In this document: positions 44,510 through 56,320 of the stretch, piece after piece
Numbering within the stretch: the stretch's first letter is position 1
Layout of the letters: each line of letters starts with the position of its first letter
Source of the DNA: Orientallactaga sibirica
Taxonomy: Eukaryota > Chordata > Mammalia > Rodentia > Dipodidae
Length of the DNA: 64,000 nt
Assembly (NCBI GenBank): GCA_036365145.1
Contig: JAEOAD010000031.1
Coordinates: forward strand, 6,668,001 to 6,732,000
Direction: 5' to 3'
Translations under genes and position numbers: made by a program
The notes under the pieces: generated by a model
The model's database searches: none
What the model saw: only the letters and a program-made list of their open reading frames with translations
Told to the model about the DNA's origin: nothing

Positions 44510-44656
44510 TGTGTGTTTGTTTTCAAGGTAGGGTCTTGCTCTACCCAGGCTGACCTGGAATTCATTATGCAATCTCAGGCTGGTCTTGAACTCACAGTGA
44601 TCCTCCTACTTCTGCCTCCCAAGTACTGGGATTAATGGTGTGCCACCATACTCAGA
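44343..44656 (-). repeat. old B1, (CT)n(TG)n tract, younger B1
   Basis: Old reverse B1 at 44343-44444; CT/TG dinucleotides at 44448-44519; B1 at 44520-44656. Confidence 0.85.
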
Positions 44657-44665
44657 TTACAACTT

Positions 44666-44906
44666 TAAAAAATATTTTATTTTTTTTTTATGAGAAAGAG
44701 AGAGAGAAGGAGGGAGAGAATTGGCATGCCAGGGTCTCCAGCCACTGCAATCAAGCTCCAGACACATGCGCCATATTGTGCACATGTGTGACCTTGCACA
44801 CTTGTGTCACCTTGTGCATCTGGTTTACGTGGGATCTGGAGAGCTGAACATGGGTCCTTAGGCTTCACAGGCAAGTGTCTTAACTGATAAGCTATCTCTC
44901 CAGCCC
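44666..44906 (-). repeat. DIP-like SINE, long subfamily
   Basis: Full length plus about 34 bp containing repeated ACCTTGTGCA-like units. Confidence 0.92.
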
Positions 44907-45106
44907 TATTTATTAATCTGAGAGAAAGAGAAAGAGGGAGAGGGAAAGAGAGAAAACCAATATGGCAAGGTCTGTAGCCACTGCAAACAAACTCCAGGTG
45001 CAGGTGCCACCTTGTGTATCTGGCTTTACATGGGTTCTAGGGAATCAAACCTGGGTCCTTTAGCTTTGCCAGCAAGTGTCTTAACTGCTAAGCCATTCCT
45101 CCAGCT
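44907..45106 (-). repeat. DIP-like SINE, short form
   Basis: Directly abuts the previous element in the same orientation. Confidence 0.9.
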
Positions 45107-45591
45107 CAGAGATGTCCTTTTTTAAAATTATTGATAACTTCCATAATTATAGACAATAAACCATGGTAATTCCCTTCCCCACTTTCCCCTTCACATCTCC
45201 ATTCTCCATCATATCCCTTCCCCCTATCAGTCTCTCTTTTATTTTGATGTCATCATTTTTTCCTTGTGTCTTGTGCAGGTAGTGCCAGACACTGCAAGGT
45301 CATGGATATCCAGGCCATTTTGTGTGTAGAAGAGTGCATTGTAAGGAGTTCTACCCTTCCTTTGGCTCTTACATTCTTTCTGCCACCTCTTCTACAATGG
45401 ACCCTGAGCCTTGGAAGATGTGGTAGAAATATTTCAGTGTTGAACACTCCTCTGTCACTTCCTTTTAGCACTATGGTGTCTTTTGGGTTATCCCAGTGGT
45501 CACCACCATCTGAAAAGAGGAGCTTCTCTAACCAAAAGTGAGAGTAGCATTAACATATGGGTATGAACATTAAGAGAGGCGCTTACTGAGA

Positions 45592-45760
45592 GCCGGGTGT
45601 GGTGGTGCACGCCTTTAATCCCAGCACTTGGGAGGCAGAGGTAGGAAGATCGCTGTGAGTTCAAGGCCACCCTGAGACTACATAGTAAATTCCAGGTTAG
45701 CCTGGGCTAGAGTGAGACCCTACCTTGAAAAACAAAAAATAAAGAGAAAGAAAGAGAGAG

Positions 45761-45829
<69 letters not shown>
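45592..45829 (+). repeat. B1 SINE with (AC)n(AG)n tail, nested in L1
   Basis: B1 at 45592-45757 with a tail grown into (AC)n and (AG)n. AGAGAGG(C/T)GCTTACTG flanks it as a target-site duplication (about 45574 and 45825). Confidence 0.92.
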
Positions 45830-45830
<1 letters not shown>

Positions 45831-46639
45831 GCTTACTGGGCAGTTTGATGAGCATAATATATACATTTAGTCAGACACCAGCAGGCATTACACCCCTAGG
45901 ATTCATGACCTACCCAGTCATAGGTTTTCAGTATCAGGGATATATTCCCTCCTGTGGAGCAGACCTCTAGTCCAATAAGAGAGTGGTTGGTTTCCCCCAT
46001 AACAGACATGCCACTATTGCACCCATTGGCTCATTTGGTCTGGCTGGCCAAACTTAAGGCTTGCAGTGTCCACTGTTGTGTATCTTCACTGGTGTTTTCT
46101 CTCTCTCCTATGGAGCATAGCTTTTCCCAGCTTTCTGTCAGCTGGTCTACATGGAGGAGGTTTTCAGCTCAGCTCCAGCAAGATCTCTCAGTGACCTTTC
46201 AACCCAAGCATGTGGAGTCTTCATCAATAGGGTCTTACCATCTATTTCTGGTGGGAAACCAAGAGCCTTGGCAATGGCCTATAATGCTTTGGGGACATCA
46301 GGGACCTCCCTGGCCAACAATTCACTGGAAGGTATCCTATCCCTGGCACTCAAAAATATCTACTAACAATCTATGTCTTCTGGGTTTGCCACTGTCCAAA
46401 AATGTAGCTTTCCATATGATTTATTCATAACCTCTTAGATTTTTATTAACCCTCCCCACTCTCCCTTTACTCAATTTCTTCCCCTGACCACAATTAGGCC
46501 TTTCCACACCCCCAGAAATCTGTTCTTCTACTTACATATATACAATATCATCCTCTTAAGTCCTCCCCTCTCCTACACCCCTTACAGCCCCTTTCTAGCT
46601 TACTGGTCTCTGTTGAGTTTTATTCCAACTCACATACAA

Positions 46640-46858
46640 TCCAGGCATGGTTGTATACACCTTTAATCTCAGCACTCGGGAGGCAGAGGTAGGAGGATCG
46701 CTATGAGTTTGAGGCTAGACTACATAGTGAATTCCAGGTCAGCCTGAGCTAAAGTGAGACCCTACCTTGAAAAAGAAGAAGAAGGAGAAGGAGAAGTAGA
46801 AAAGAAGAAGAAGGAGGAGGAGGAGGTGGAGGAGAAGGAGGAGAAGAAAAGGAAGAAA
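46640..46858 (+). repeat. B1 SINE with purine-rich tail, nested in L1
   Basis: A perfect 15-bp duplication CCAACTCACATACAA lies at 46625-46639 and 46859-46873. The tail is (GAA)/(GGA)-type sequence at 46771-46858. Confidence 0.95.
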
Positions 46859-47297
46859 CCAACTCACATACAAGTTCAAACATTTGTGGCTAGGCTCCAC
46901 ATATGAGAGAGAACACGTGGTGCTTGGCTTTATGGGCCTAGGTTACCTCACTTACTATAATCCTTTCCAGGTCCATCTATTTCCATGAAATTTTCATAAT
47001 TTCATTTTTCTTTACCGCTGAATAGAACTCCATTGTGTAAATTTACCACATCTTCATTATCCACTCATCAGTTGAGGGACATCTAGGCTGGTTCCATTTC
47101 CTAGCTATTGTGAATAGAGTGGCAATAAACATGGTTAAGCAATTATCTCTAAGGTAATGTGATGAATCCTTAGGCCATATGCCTAGGAGTGGTATAGCTG
47201 GATCATATGGTAAATCTATTTTTAGCTGTGTCAGGAACCTCCACACTGATTCCCACAATGGTTGTACCAGATTACATTTCCACCAACGTGTACAAGG

Positions 47298-47529
47298 GTT
47301 TTTTTCTTCTTCTCCTCCTTCTTCTTTTTCTTCTTCTTCTTCTTTTTCTTCTCCTTCTTCTTCTTCTCCTTCTTCTTCTTTCTTCTTCTTCTTCTTCTTC
47401 TTCTTCTTCTTCTTCTTCTTCTTCCTCCTCCTCCTCCTCCTCCTCCTCCTCCTCCTCCTCCTCCTCCTCCTCCTCCTCCTCTTCTTCTCCTCCTCCTCCC
47501 TCTCCTCTTCCTCCTCCTCCTTCTTCTAA
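47298..47529. repeat. long (CTT)n/(CTC)n polypyrimidine tract
   Basis: Over 220 bp of pyrimidine triplets with hardly a purine, grown from the tail of the following reverse B1. Homopolymer frames (Ser, Phe, Leu, Gly, Lys/Arg) across it are artefacts. Confidence 0.97.
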
Positions 47530-47672
47530 TTTTCAAGGTAGAGTTTTGCTCTAGCTCAGGCTGACCTGGAATTCACTATGTAGTCTCAGAGTAGCCTCAA
47601 ACTCTCAGCAATCGTCCTATCTCTAACTCCTGAGTGCCAGGATTAAAGCTGTGTGCTCCCATGCCCAGCTTT
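47530..47672 (-). repeat. B1 SINE nested in L1
   Basis: Reverse B1 interrupting ORF2. Confidence 0.9.
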
Positions 47673-47910
47673 TTGGATTCTTCTTTTTCCATATCCTCAT
47701 TGGCATTTATTGTCACTTGTTTTCTTGATAATAGCCATTCTGATAGGAGTGAGATGGAATCTCAAAGTAGTTTTAATTTGCAATCCTCTGATGGCTAAGG
47801 ATGTAGAACACTTAGATATTTATATGGCATCTGTATTTCTTCTTTTGAAAACTCTCTATTTAGTTCAATAACCATTTTGTTTGTTTGTTTGTTTGCTTGC
47901 TTGTTTTGTC

Positions 47911-48051
47911 TTTTCAAAGTAGGGTCTTGCTCTAGCCCAGGCTGACCTGGAATTCACTATGTAGCCTCAGGGTGGCCTCGAACTCACGGTGATCCTCCTA
48001 CCTCTGCCTCCCAAGTGCTAGGAATAAAGGTGTGCACCACCATGCCCGGCT
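47911..48051 (-). repeat. B1 SINE nested in L1
   Basis: Reverse B1 with a (GTTT)n tail at 47879-47905; short CCATTTT-type duplications flank it. Confidence 0.92.
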
Positions 48052-48317
48052 TCCATTTTTAATTTAATTGGGTTGTTTGATTTCTTATTAGTTTTTTGAG
48101 TTCTTTGTATATTCTGTACATTAATCCTCTGTCAGATGCATAGCTGGCAAAAATTTTCTCCCATTCTGTAGGTTGCTTCTTTGCTCTATTTACCATGTCC
48201 TTTACTGTACAAATGGTTTGTAATTTCATGAGATCCCAGTTGTTGATTAGTGGTTTAGAGCAACTGGGGTTATATTCAGAAAGTCATTGCCTATGCCAAT
48301 ATGTTGAAAGGTTTCCC

Positions 48318-48451
48318 CTTTTTTTTTTTTTTTTTTTTGAGGCTGACCTGGAATTCACTCTGTAGTCTCAGGGTGGCCTTGAACTCATGGCAATCCTCCT
48401 ACCTCTGCCTCCCAAGTGCTGGGATTAAAGGAGTGTGCCACCACACTCGGC
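48318..48451 (-). repeat. B1 SINE nested in L1, lacking its 3' portion
   Basis: Poly-T joins directly to GAGGCTGACCTGG, so the usual GGTAGGGTCTCACTCTAGCC block is missing. AGGTTTCCCCT flanks it on both sides. Confidence 0.93.
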
Positions 48452-49584
48452 AGGTTTCCCCTATTTTTTCCTCCAGCAGTTTCAGAGTTTTGGGTCTTTG
48501 GGTCAAGGTCTTTGATCTAGTTGGAATTAATTCTTGTGCATGGAGAGAGATAATGATCTATTTTCATCCTTCTACAGATACAATATCCAGTTTTCCCAGC
48601 TCCATTTGCTGAAGAGGCTGTCTTTTCTCCAACGAGTATTTTTGGCATTTTTGTCGAAGATCAGGTGTCTGTATCTGCCTGGACTTATATCTGGGTCTTC
48701 TATTCTGTTTCATTGGCCTACATGTTTGTTTTTTGCGCCAGTGCCATACTATTTTTGTTACTATGGGTCTATAATATAGGTTAAAAGCAGGTATGGTGAT
48801 ATCACCAGCCTTATTTTTGTTGCTCAAAATTGGCTATTTTTGTGCTTCCAAGTAAATTTTAGGATTGTTTTTTCTATTTTTCTATTTCCGTGAAGAATGC
48901 CATTGGAATTTTGATGGGGGTTGCATTAAATGTGTAGATTGCTTTTGTTAAGATTGATATTTCCACAATTACTGATTCTTCCCATCCAAGAATATGGGAT
49001 GTCATTTCCTAGTGTCTTCTGCAATTTCTTGCTTGAGTGTTTTAAAGTTTTCATTGTAGAGATCCTTCACTTCCTTGGTTAGGTTTATTCTAAGGTACTT
49101 TACTTATTTTTTGATGCAATTGTGAATGGGAGTGATTGCCTGATTTCATCCTCAGTGTGTTTGTTGTTAGTATATAGGAAGACTACTGATTTCCATGTGT
49201 TTATTTTGTATCCTGCTATGTTGCTAAGTGTTTATCAGCTCTAACAGTTTGCTGGTAGAGTCTTTAGGGTCCTTTATGTATAGAATCATATAATCTACAA
49301 ATAATGATAAATTGATCTCTTCTTTTCCAATTTGTATTCCTTTTATGTGTGTCTCTTGACTAATTGCTATAGCTAAGACTTCCAGTACTATATTAAATAA
49401 AAGTAGGGACAGTGAATACCCTTGTCTTGTTTTTCATTTTAGTGGAAAACCTTCAAGTTTTTCCCCATTTAGTATTATGTTGGTTGTAGGTTTGTCATAA
49501 ATATCCTTAATTATATTGAGCTATGTTCCTTCTATTCTCTGTAGTTTCTGTAGGACTTTTATCATGAAGAGATGTTGATGTTTT

Positions 49585-49727
49585 TTTGTTTGTTTTTTCC
49601 AGGTAGGGTCTCGGTCTAGCCCAGGTGGATTCACTTGGTAGTCTGAGGGTGGCCTTGAACTCATGGTGATCCTCCTACCTCTGCCTCCCAAGTGCTGGGA
49701 TTAAAGGCATGTGCCACCACGCCTGGC
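49585..49727 (-). repeat. B1 SINE nested in L1
   Basis: Reverse B1 with a GATGTTG-type duplication on both sides, within the reverse-transcriptase region. Confidence 0.92.
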
Positions 49728-50324
49728 TTGGGATGTTGGATTGTGTCAAATGCCTTTTCTGCATATATTGATATGATCATGTGATTTTTGTCTTTCAGTC
49801 CATTTATATAGTGTATTATATTTATCAATTTGTGTATGTTGAACCATCCCTGCACTACTTGGTTGGGGTGAATGATCTTTTTGTATTTTTAAAATTCTGT
49901 TTGTCAATATTTTGTTGAGAATTTTTGCATCTATGTTCATGAGGAAGATTGGTCTATAATTTGCTTTTTTGTTCTTTTTTTAAACTTTTTTTGTTCTTTT
50001 TCTGGTTTGGGGATAAGGGTAATGCTGGCTTCATAGAAGGAGTTTGGCAGAATCCCTTCCTTTTCTATTTTATGGAAAAGCTTGAGAAGTATTGGTGTTA
50101 GTTCTTCCATGAAGGTCTGGTAAAACTCACCAGTGAATCCATCTGGGCCTGGACTTCTTTTAGCTGGGAGATTTATATATATATATCCGCTTGGATCTCT
50201 GTACTTGTTATAGGTCCATTTAAGTGGTTAATTTTGTCTTAATTTAATTTTGGTAGGTCATATAAATCAAGTAAATCATCCATTTCTTCAGATTTTCAAA
50301 TTTAGTGGAGTATATGTTCTTTTT

Positions 50325-50464
50325 ATTTTTCAAGGTAGGGTTTCACTCAAGCACAGGGTGACCTGGAATTCACTATGTAGTCTCAGGTGGCCTTGAACTG
50401 GCAGCAATCCTCCTACCTCTGCCTCCCAAATGCTGGGATTAAAGGCATGCACCACCATGCCCAG
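50325..50464 (-). repeat. B1 SINE nested in L1
   Basis: Flanked by AGTATATGTTCT and AGTTTATGTTCT. Confidence 0.93.
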
Positions 50465-51105
50465 TGAGTTTATGTTCTAGTATGTCCTTGTGATTTTCTG
50501 AATTTCTTTGGCATCTGTTGTAATGGTGGCTTTTTCATCTCTAATTTTATTAATTTGTGTCTCTTTCTTTTTGTCAGATTTACTAAGGATTTATCAATCT
50601 TGTTTATCCTTTCAAAGTACCAACTCTTTGTTTCATTGATTCTTTGTATTATTATTATTATTTTGGTTTCTATTTCATTAATTTCTGCCCTAATCTTTAT
50701 TATTTCTTCCTGTCTACTGATTTTTGGTTTGCTTTGTTCTTCTTTTTCCAAGGCCTTAAGGTGAAGCATTAAGTTATTTACTAACCTTTCTAATTTCTTA
50801 ATATAGGCACTTAAAGCTATAAATTTCCCTCTTAGGCCTGCCTTCATTGTGTCCCAAAGATTTTGGTATGTTGTGTTCTCATTGTCATTTGATTCTATGA
50901 TTTTTAAAAAATTTCCTTCTTGATTTCTTCATTGGCCCATTCATCATTTAGTAGTGTACTGTTTAGTTTACATGATTTTGTGTGTGCTCTATAGCTTTTC
51001 TTGTTGATTTTTAGTTTAATCCCATTGTGATCAGATAGAGTACAAGGAATTATTTCAATTTTCCTATATTTGTTAATGTTTGCTTTGTGTCCTAATATAT
51101 GGTCT

Positions 51106-51267
51106 ATTTTATTTTTATTATTATTTTTTTCAAGGTAGGGTTTCACTCTAGTCCAGGCTGAGCTAGAACTCACTATGTAGTCTCAGGGTGGCCTTGAACT
51201 CATCGTGATCCTCCTACCTCTGCCTCCTGAGTGCTGTGATTAAAGGCGTGCACCACCACACCCAGCC
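51106..51267 (-). repeat. B1 SINE nested in L1
   Basis: Flanked by the perfect duplication AATATATGGTCT (51094-51105 and 51268-51279). Confidence 0.95.
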
Positions 51268-51889
51268 AATATATGGTCTGTTTTAGAGAATGCTCCATGT
51301 ACTGCTGAAAAGAATGTACATTCTGCAGCATTTGGATGGCATGTTCTATAGATATCTGTTAGGTCCATTTGTTCTATGACCTCATTTAATCAAGTTGCTT
51401 CTCTGTTTATGTTTTGCCAGGATGACCTGTCAATTGATGAGAGTGGAGTATTGAAGTCATCCATTACAACTATGTTTGGTGTTATCTGTTGACCTTAATA
51501 CTAATAGTGTTTGTTAGATGAAATTGGGAGCTCCCATGTTAGGTGCATATATGTTTAGAATTGTAATGTCCTGCTGTTGGAGTGTTCCTTTAGTCAATAT
51601 AAAGTGACCTTTTTTATCTTTCCTAAGTAATGTTGGCTTGAAGTCTATCCTGTCAGATATTAGGATAGTAACCCCTGCTTGCTTTCTAGGCCCATTTGCT
51701 TGAAATACCACTTTCCATCTTTTCACCCTAAGTTCGTGTCTTCTATGGAAAGGTGAGTTTCTTGGAGGCAACAAGTAGAAGGGTCCTGCCTTTAAACCCA
51801 GTATGCAAGCCTGTGGCATTGAGGCCTTTGATATTAAGTGTTATTATTGAAAGGTGTTCATTAATTCTTGCCATTCTTCTTATTTTGTA

Positions 51890-52988
51890 ATTATTCTGGT
51901 TTTTCCTTTGCTATCTTGTTGTGTTATTTGAGTATGGTTTATTTTTTCCTGTTTCCTCATGTGTGTGCTTTGCTGTCTCTTCAGCATGGAGGATCCTTTC
52001 AAGTATTTTCTGTAGAATTGATTTAGTGTGTATATATTCCCTTAGCCTGTTGTTGTTGTGGAATGTCCTTATTTATCCATCTATTTGGATGGATAGCTTT
52101 GCAGGATAATATAATCTTGGTTGACAGTTGTTATCTTTCAGAACTTGGAACACATCATTCCAAGCCCTTTTGGCTTTTAAAGTTTGTGTTGAGTAATCTG
52201 CTGTTATCCTGATGGGCTTGCCTTTGGATGTGACTTGATTTTTCTAACTGCTTTCGGTATATTTTCATTGTTTTGTGTGTTTTGTAGTTTAATTATAATA
52301 TGATAGTGAGAGCTTCTTTCCTGATTTTGTCACTTTGGCATTCTACAGGATTCCTGTCTTTGTACTGGCATTACTTTCCCTATTTGGGAGTTTTCATTTG
52401 TGATTTTGTTGAAAATACATGCTATGCCTTTGGAGTGAAATTCTTCTACTATGCCCTGAATTCTTATGTTTGATCTTTTCATAGTATTGTGAATGTCTTG
52501 AAATTACCATTCATGCCTTCCCATTAGTTTGTCTTTTTCTTTGTTGGACTGTGTTAGATCTTCCTCCTGGTCTTTGAGTTTAGATATTCTATCCTTTCCT
52601 TGATCCATTCTACTGGTGAGACTTTCTACAGAGTTTTCTATTTGACTTACTCTGTTTTTCATTTCTAGTATTTCTAATTGGTATTTTTTTATTATTTCTA
52701 TTTCCTTACTCATGTCTTGTATTGACCTCCTTATTTCATTAAGTTGGTTTCTTGTGTTCTCTTGGGATTCCTTCTGGAGTTTGCTTTCTTCTTTGATTCA
52801 TTTTATTTCTTCTTTGATTCCTTTGGACATAGATATAATTTTTTTTTTTTTTTTTGAAATCTTTGTCAAGCATTTCATCTAAAACAGTCTCACTGGAGAT
52901 CATTTCTGAGGGATTTATAATTTTTGTTGTAATTGTGTTGTCTTGATTTTTTTGTGTTTCTTGTGTTATAATGTAGAGATTTTTGCAT
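51890..52988 (-). pseudogene. L1 ORF1 remnant
   Basis: Starts at the ATG at 52988 (MQKSLHYNTRNTKKSRQHNY). A coiled-coil stretch lies at 52504-52713 (RVSQIENSVESLTSRMDQGK) and the C-terminal domain at about 52080-52230 (ITADYSTQTLKAKRAW, CQPRLYYPAKLS). The frame is interrupted by stops. ORF1 is the RNA-binding trimeric chaperone of L1. Confidence 0.88.
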
Positions 52989-53040
52989 CTTGAGTTAATT
53001 TGATGCTTGGGTTTTCTAATTATCTGCAGTGTTCTTAGTC

Positions 53041-53593
53041 ATGTAAATCTGATTTTATATATCTTCACAATAGGAGTTTAAGGTGCCAGGTGTAGCTCTT
53101 ATACTCCCAAAGTAACAGCAGAAGTGACCCTAGGTGTTGAGTTTGCCTGCTCTTCAAGTATTTTAGTAGGCTGGGTGGAGTGATTTACTGGCAAATATAA
53201 AATTCAACTGAACCGTATACACATTCAATCAAAACCAGCACAGAGTATTTATGTTAGGGTGAGGATTAAAACAAATAGATAATCTGATAAAGCCAAAATC
53301 CCTAAGGGTGTGTTGCTTTACACCCTTAATCCTGTCAACTGGGAGGTTGAGATTTCTAGTCTGAAATGGTTTCCAGGTTAGCCTGGGACCAAGTCAGACC
53401 CTGCCCCCAATAGTAAATCCCAAAATACAGCTTATTTGAGAATGGTAAAGTCAACCAAGAATATGTAACACATAACCTGCCCTGATATGGAAAGAGAGAT
53501 TAGCACTTCCAGTGTAGGCCTATGTACCTGAATTTATATAAGTAGGCCCTGTTACCTTTAGGCATGGCTTTCACATATACATATAAATATATG
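53041..53593. other. probable L1 5' UTR
   Basis: No frame and no other family recognised; it continues upstream of ORF1. Confidence 0.4.
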
Positions 53594-53740
53594 TGTGTGT
53601 TATTTATTTTTTTTTTGAGAGAGAGAGAGAGAGCTGAAAATGAACTCCAGATGCATGCACCCCCTTGTGCATCTGGCTTATGTGGGTCCTTTGGCTTTGC
53701 AGGCAAATGATTTAACCACTAAGCCATCTGTCCAGCCCTA
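53594..53740 (-). repeat. DIP-like SINE with internal deletion
   Basis: Lacks the block between the GA tail and GAACTCCAGATG. GG(C/A)ATGGCTTTCA repeats on both sides. Confidence 0.9.
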
Positions 53741-54003
53741 GGAATGGCTTTCAATCTCACCAATGCTGAGTGCCCACCTTGATCCCTCCCTGTTTTGCTA
53801 TGGATAAAGTTTTCTGATTGGCTGTGCTGGATGCCATGGGGCCTGGGGTGAATGAGTTCTCTGGAGGTTTGCAGTATTGGTGGTTGAGGGATAGGAGGCT
53901 GTGCAGGACACCTGGAGTTGTATCTGAACTGCTCAGCTGGTCCCATTTGTGTTTTCCTTCAGCAGCTGCTCAACTGGTCCCTGCTGTCTTCCCCTTTAGG
54001 CCC

Positions 54004-54070
<67 letters not shown>

Positions 54071-54083
54071 TCAGAGAGAGGCA

Positions 54084-54115
<32 letters not shown>

Positions 54116-54282
54116 CAGAGAGAGAGAGAATGGGCACACCAAGGCCCACAACCACTGCAAAAGAACTCCAGATGCATGCGCCACCTTGTGCATCTGGCTT
54201 ATGTGGGTCCTGGGGAATTGAATCAAGGTCCTTTGGCTTTGAAGGCAAGCACCCTAACTGCTAAGCAATCTCTCCAGCCTGC
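54004..54282 (-). repeat. DIP-like SINE with (TTTC)n tail
   Basis: A TTTC microsatellite (54004-54073) precedes the GA region and a complete reverse body and head. Confidence 0.93.
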
Positions 54283-54593
54283 CCTTCAGGTTTCTTAACT
54301 TTACAATGAGGCTGATGCAAGTGGAAAATCCCTTCACCTTGTTTCTGCTCCTGCAGCTTGGCACTACCGGCTTGGTGGGCCAGCAGACTGGGGTCGCCAG
54401 CACCTTGTTGGAATGCTGGTAGGTTTTCTCCTTTCTAGAAGATCTGAGTCTCTCCTCTGCTGTGGTTGATAATAATTTATACACTTTCACTTTCAATAGA
54501 AGAGTGTATTTTGCTGTTTTCCTGCTTATTTCCCTCCTTAGGCTGATTTGGCTACTATGTGTCCATCTTACCTGGAAGTCCCAGGGGTGTATT

Positions 54594-54737
54594 TTTTTTT
54601 TCAAGGTAGGGTCTCACTCTAGCCCAGCCTGATCTGGAATTCACTATGTAGTCTGAGGGTGGCCTCGAACTCATGGTGATCCTCCTACCTTTGCCTCCCA
54701 AGTGCTGGAATTAAAGGCGTGCACCACCACACCCGGC
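54594..54737 (-). repeat. B1-family SINE
   Basis: Flanked by CCAGGG(G/C)TGTAT duplications. Confidence 0.93.
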
Positions 54738-54802
54738 TCCAGGGCTGTATTGTTGATCCCAATAATTCCATGAGCTGCATCTTAGTTTCCTATCTTTTTT
54801 TT

Positions 54803-54948
54803 TTTTGGGGGTGAAGTAGGGGCTCACTCTAGCCCACGCTGACCAGGAATTCTCTCTGTATTCTCAGGGTGGCCTCGAACTCACGGCGATCCTCCTACCT
54901 CTGCCTCCCGAGTGCTGGGATTAAAGGTGTGAGCCACCATGCCCGGCT
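54803..54948 (-). repeat. B1-family SINE
   Basis: Flanked by TAGTTTCCT(A/G)TCT duplications. Confidence 0.93.
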
Positions 54949-55729
54949 AGTTTCCTGTCTTACAGACAGAGGTGGAATCAGTACTGTCCAACCTCTATCA
55001 GGCCAGTCCTACAGTGTCTGGGAGTTGAGCTGCAGGCTGGGTTCACAACTACTCCTCCAGTCCTTTCTATAGTTTGTATTTGTTTAATTCTCTGGATTAA
55101 ATTCCATCAAATTGCTTTCTGCTTAAAATACCAGCATGTTTTTTTTTTCTTTTTCTGTACACATGCCCAGTTAATACCATGTTTGTTCCTTCCTTTCCCA
55201 AACATTTCTAGCACAAGTCAGGTAGCGTGCTTTAGTGCCCATGCCAGGACAGTGCTGTAAAAACATCTACTGCCTTCAAGAAGCCACAGCTCAGGTTGGT
55301 CTCAGACCCTGTGGTCACACCACACCAGAGCACGTCCTTGTGTCAGATGCTGCCATGGACCCTGTTGGTTCTCCACCTTGACCTCATCCCAAGCTTCCCT
55401 GGCCATGTCCATCCATCACCGAGCAAACTGGAATATCGCCATCAGCTGACAGAGCCAGGAGTGCCTGGGATTTGAGTTCAAGCAGTGACCATGATCCTAT
55501 CCCAAAGAAGATAACTCGTGATCAAGCCCTCTACTGACCTGAACATCCCCCTTGGGACCATATCTTCCATTCACATCATCGCTCTACATGTTCTATAGCC
55601 CTAGCACTGGGTAAGTGCTAGGTGGGTTTGAAACCAGTGTGGCAGCCCACAGCTCCCTCTTGCTCACACCAGCACCCCACATTATGGGAGACATGGTGGT
55701 AGGCTGCCCCAGCAAAGTGTCACAGAAGA
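54949..55729. other. unique non-coding stretch
   Basis: Nothing recognised; possibly the end of the L1-interrupted host sequence. Confidence 0.35.
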
Positions 55730-55869
55730 GGGTTAGCAACAGAAATTTATTTTCCCACAATGCTCAAGGCATCAATGGCAGGATTGGCATCTTCAGAAGT
55801 TTCTTGCTTTGGCTTGTAGATGGGTGTTTTCTCCGTGTCTTACATCATCTTCCCTTTGTCTGTGACACC

Positions 55870-56085
55870 CATGACCTCATAGTGACTGGTATTACCTACA
55901 CAAGACCATCATAATAGGAAGAAAAGATGATGACATCAGATAAAAGAGAGACTAATTGAGAGGGGGAGGAGAAATGATGGAGAGTGGATTTATGAAAGGG
56001 AAATTGGGGGAGAGAAGGGAATTATCATGGCTTACTGTGTGTAATTGTGGAAGTTGTCAATAAAAAGAAGTTATATGTAAAAAAG
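55870..56085 (+). mobile_element. L1 3'-end fragment
   Basis: GAAGAAAAGATGATGACATCA through GGAAGTTGTCAATAAAAAG is the same 3' terminus as in the reverse L1 at 45115, here on plus. Severely 5' truncated. Confidence 0.8.
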
Positions 56086-56091
56086 AAGCTA

Positions 56092-56320
56092 GGGGGCTGG
56101 AGAGATGTCTTAGTGATTAAACTCTTGCCTGCAAAGCCAAAGGACCCAGGTTCGATTCCTCAGGACCCCACTTTATGCCAGATGCACAAGGTGGCTCACA
56201 TGTCTGGAGTTTGTTTGCAGTGGCTGGATGCCTTGGTGTGCCCATTCTCTCTCTCTCTCACACACACACTTTCTTTCTACCTGTCTCTTTCCCCTTCTCT
56301 CCAATAAAATATTTTTAAAA
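56092..56320 (+). repeat. DIP-like SINE
   Basis: Complete head with B-box-like AGGTTCGATTCC, body, CT/CA tail and an AATAAAATAT end. Confidence 0.93.

Larger units (their letters stand above)
46890..51874 (-). pseudogene. L1 ORF2 remnant (endonuclease/reverse transcriptase)
   Basis: In minus-strand order: N-terminus from the ATG at 51874 (MARINEHLSIITLNIKGLNA), endonuclease segments with ILISDRIDFKPTLLRKDKKG (51514-51819) and SDHNGIKLKI (50904-51173), linker helices (50470-50847), reverse-transcriptase segments (49661-49940) and the C-terminal region with [20 protein letters not shown] (47043-47258). Near 49286-49303 the catalytic FADD-type motif reads FVDY, so the second aspartate is lost. 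There are frameshifts in the endonuclease and stops throughout. In life ORF2 nicks DNA and reverse-transcribes L1 RNA; this copy cannot. Confidence 0.92.
45115..54590 (-). mobile_element. LINE-1, reverse orientation, dead, with many nested SINEs
   Basis: The 3' end is at 45115 (on minus: ATTATGGAAGTTATCAATAA then A-rich). The 3' UTR runs to about 46890, ORF2 about 46890-51874, ORF1 about 51890-52988, and probable 5' UTR to about 54590; the 5' limit is uncertain. Without SINEs and microsatellites the length suits a near full-length rodent L1. Both frames are broken by stops and frameshifts. Inserted SINEs lie at 45592, 46640, 47530, 47911, 48318, 49585, 50325, 51106, 53594 and 54004. Confidence 0.92.

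Noticed and set aside
47179..47564. 100-116 aa frames on both strands made of Ser, Phe, Leu, Gly or Lys/Arg runs
   Set aside because: They are translations of a pyrimidine triplet microsatellite inside a dead L1.
53818..54298. 126-148 aa frames with Phe/Leu/Ser runs followed by Glu/Arg repeats
   Set aside because: They cross the (TTTC)n and GA tail of a DIP-like SINE.
56092..56180. tRNA-like A and B boxes as a possible tRNA gene
   Set aside because: They belong to the head of DIP-like SINEs, repeated over twenty times in the window with SINE bodies and tails; there is no cloverleaf with an anticodon arm of canonical form.
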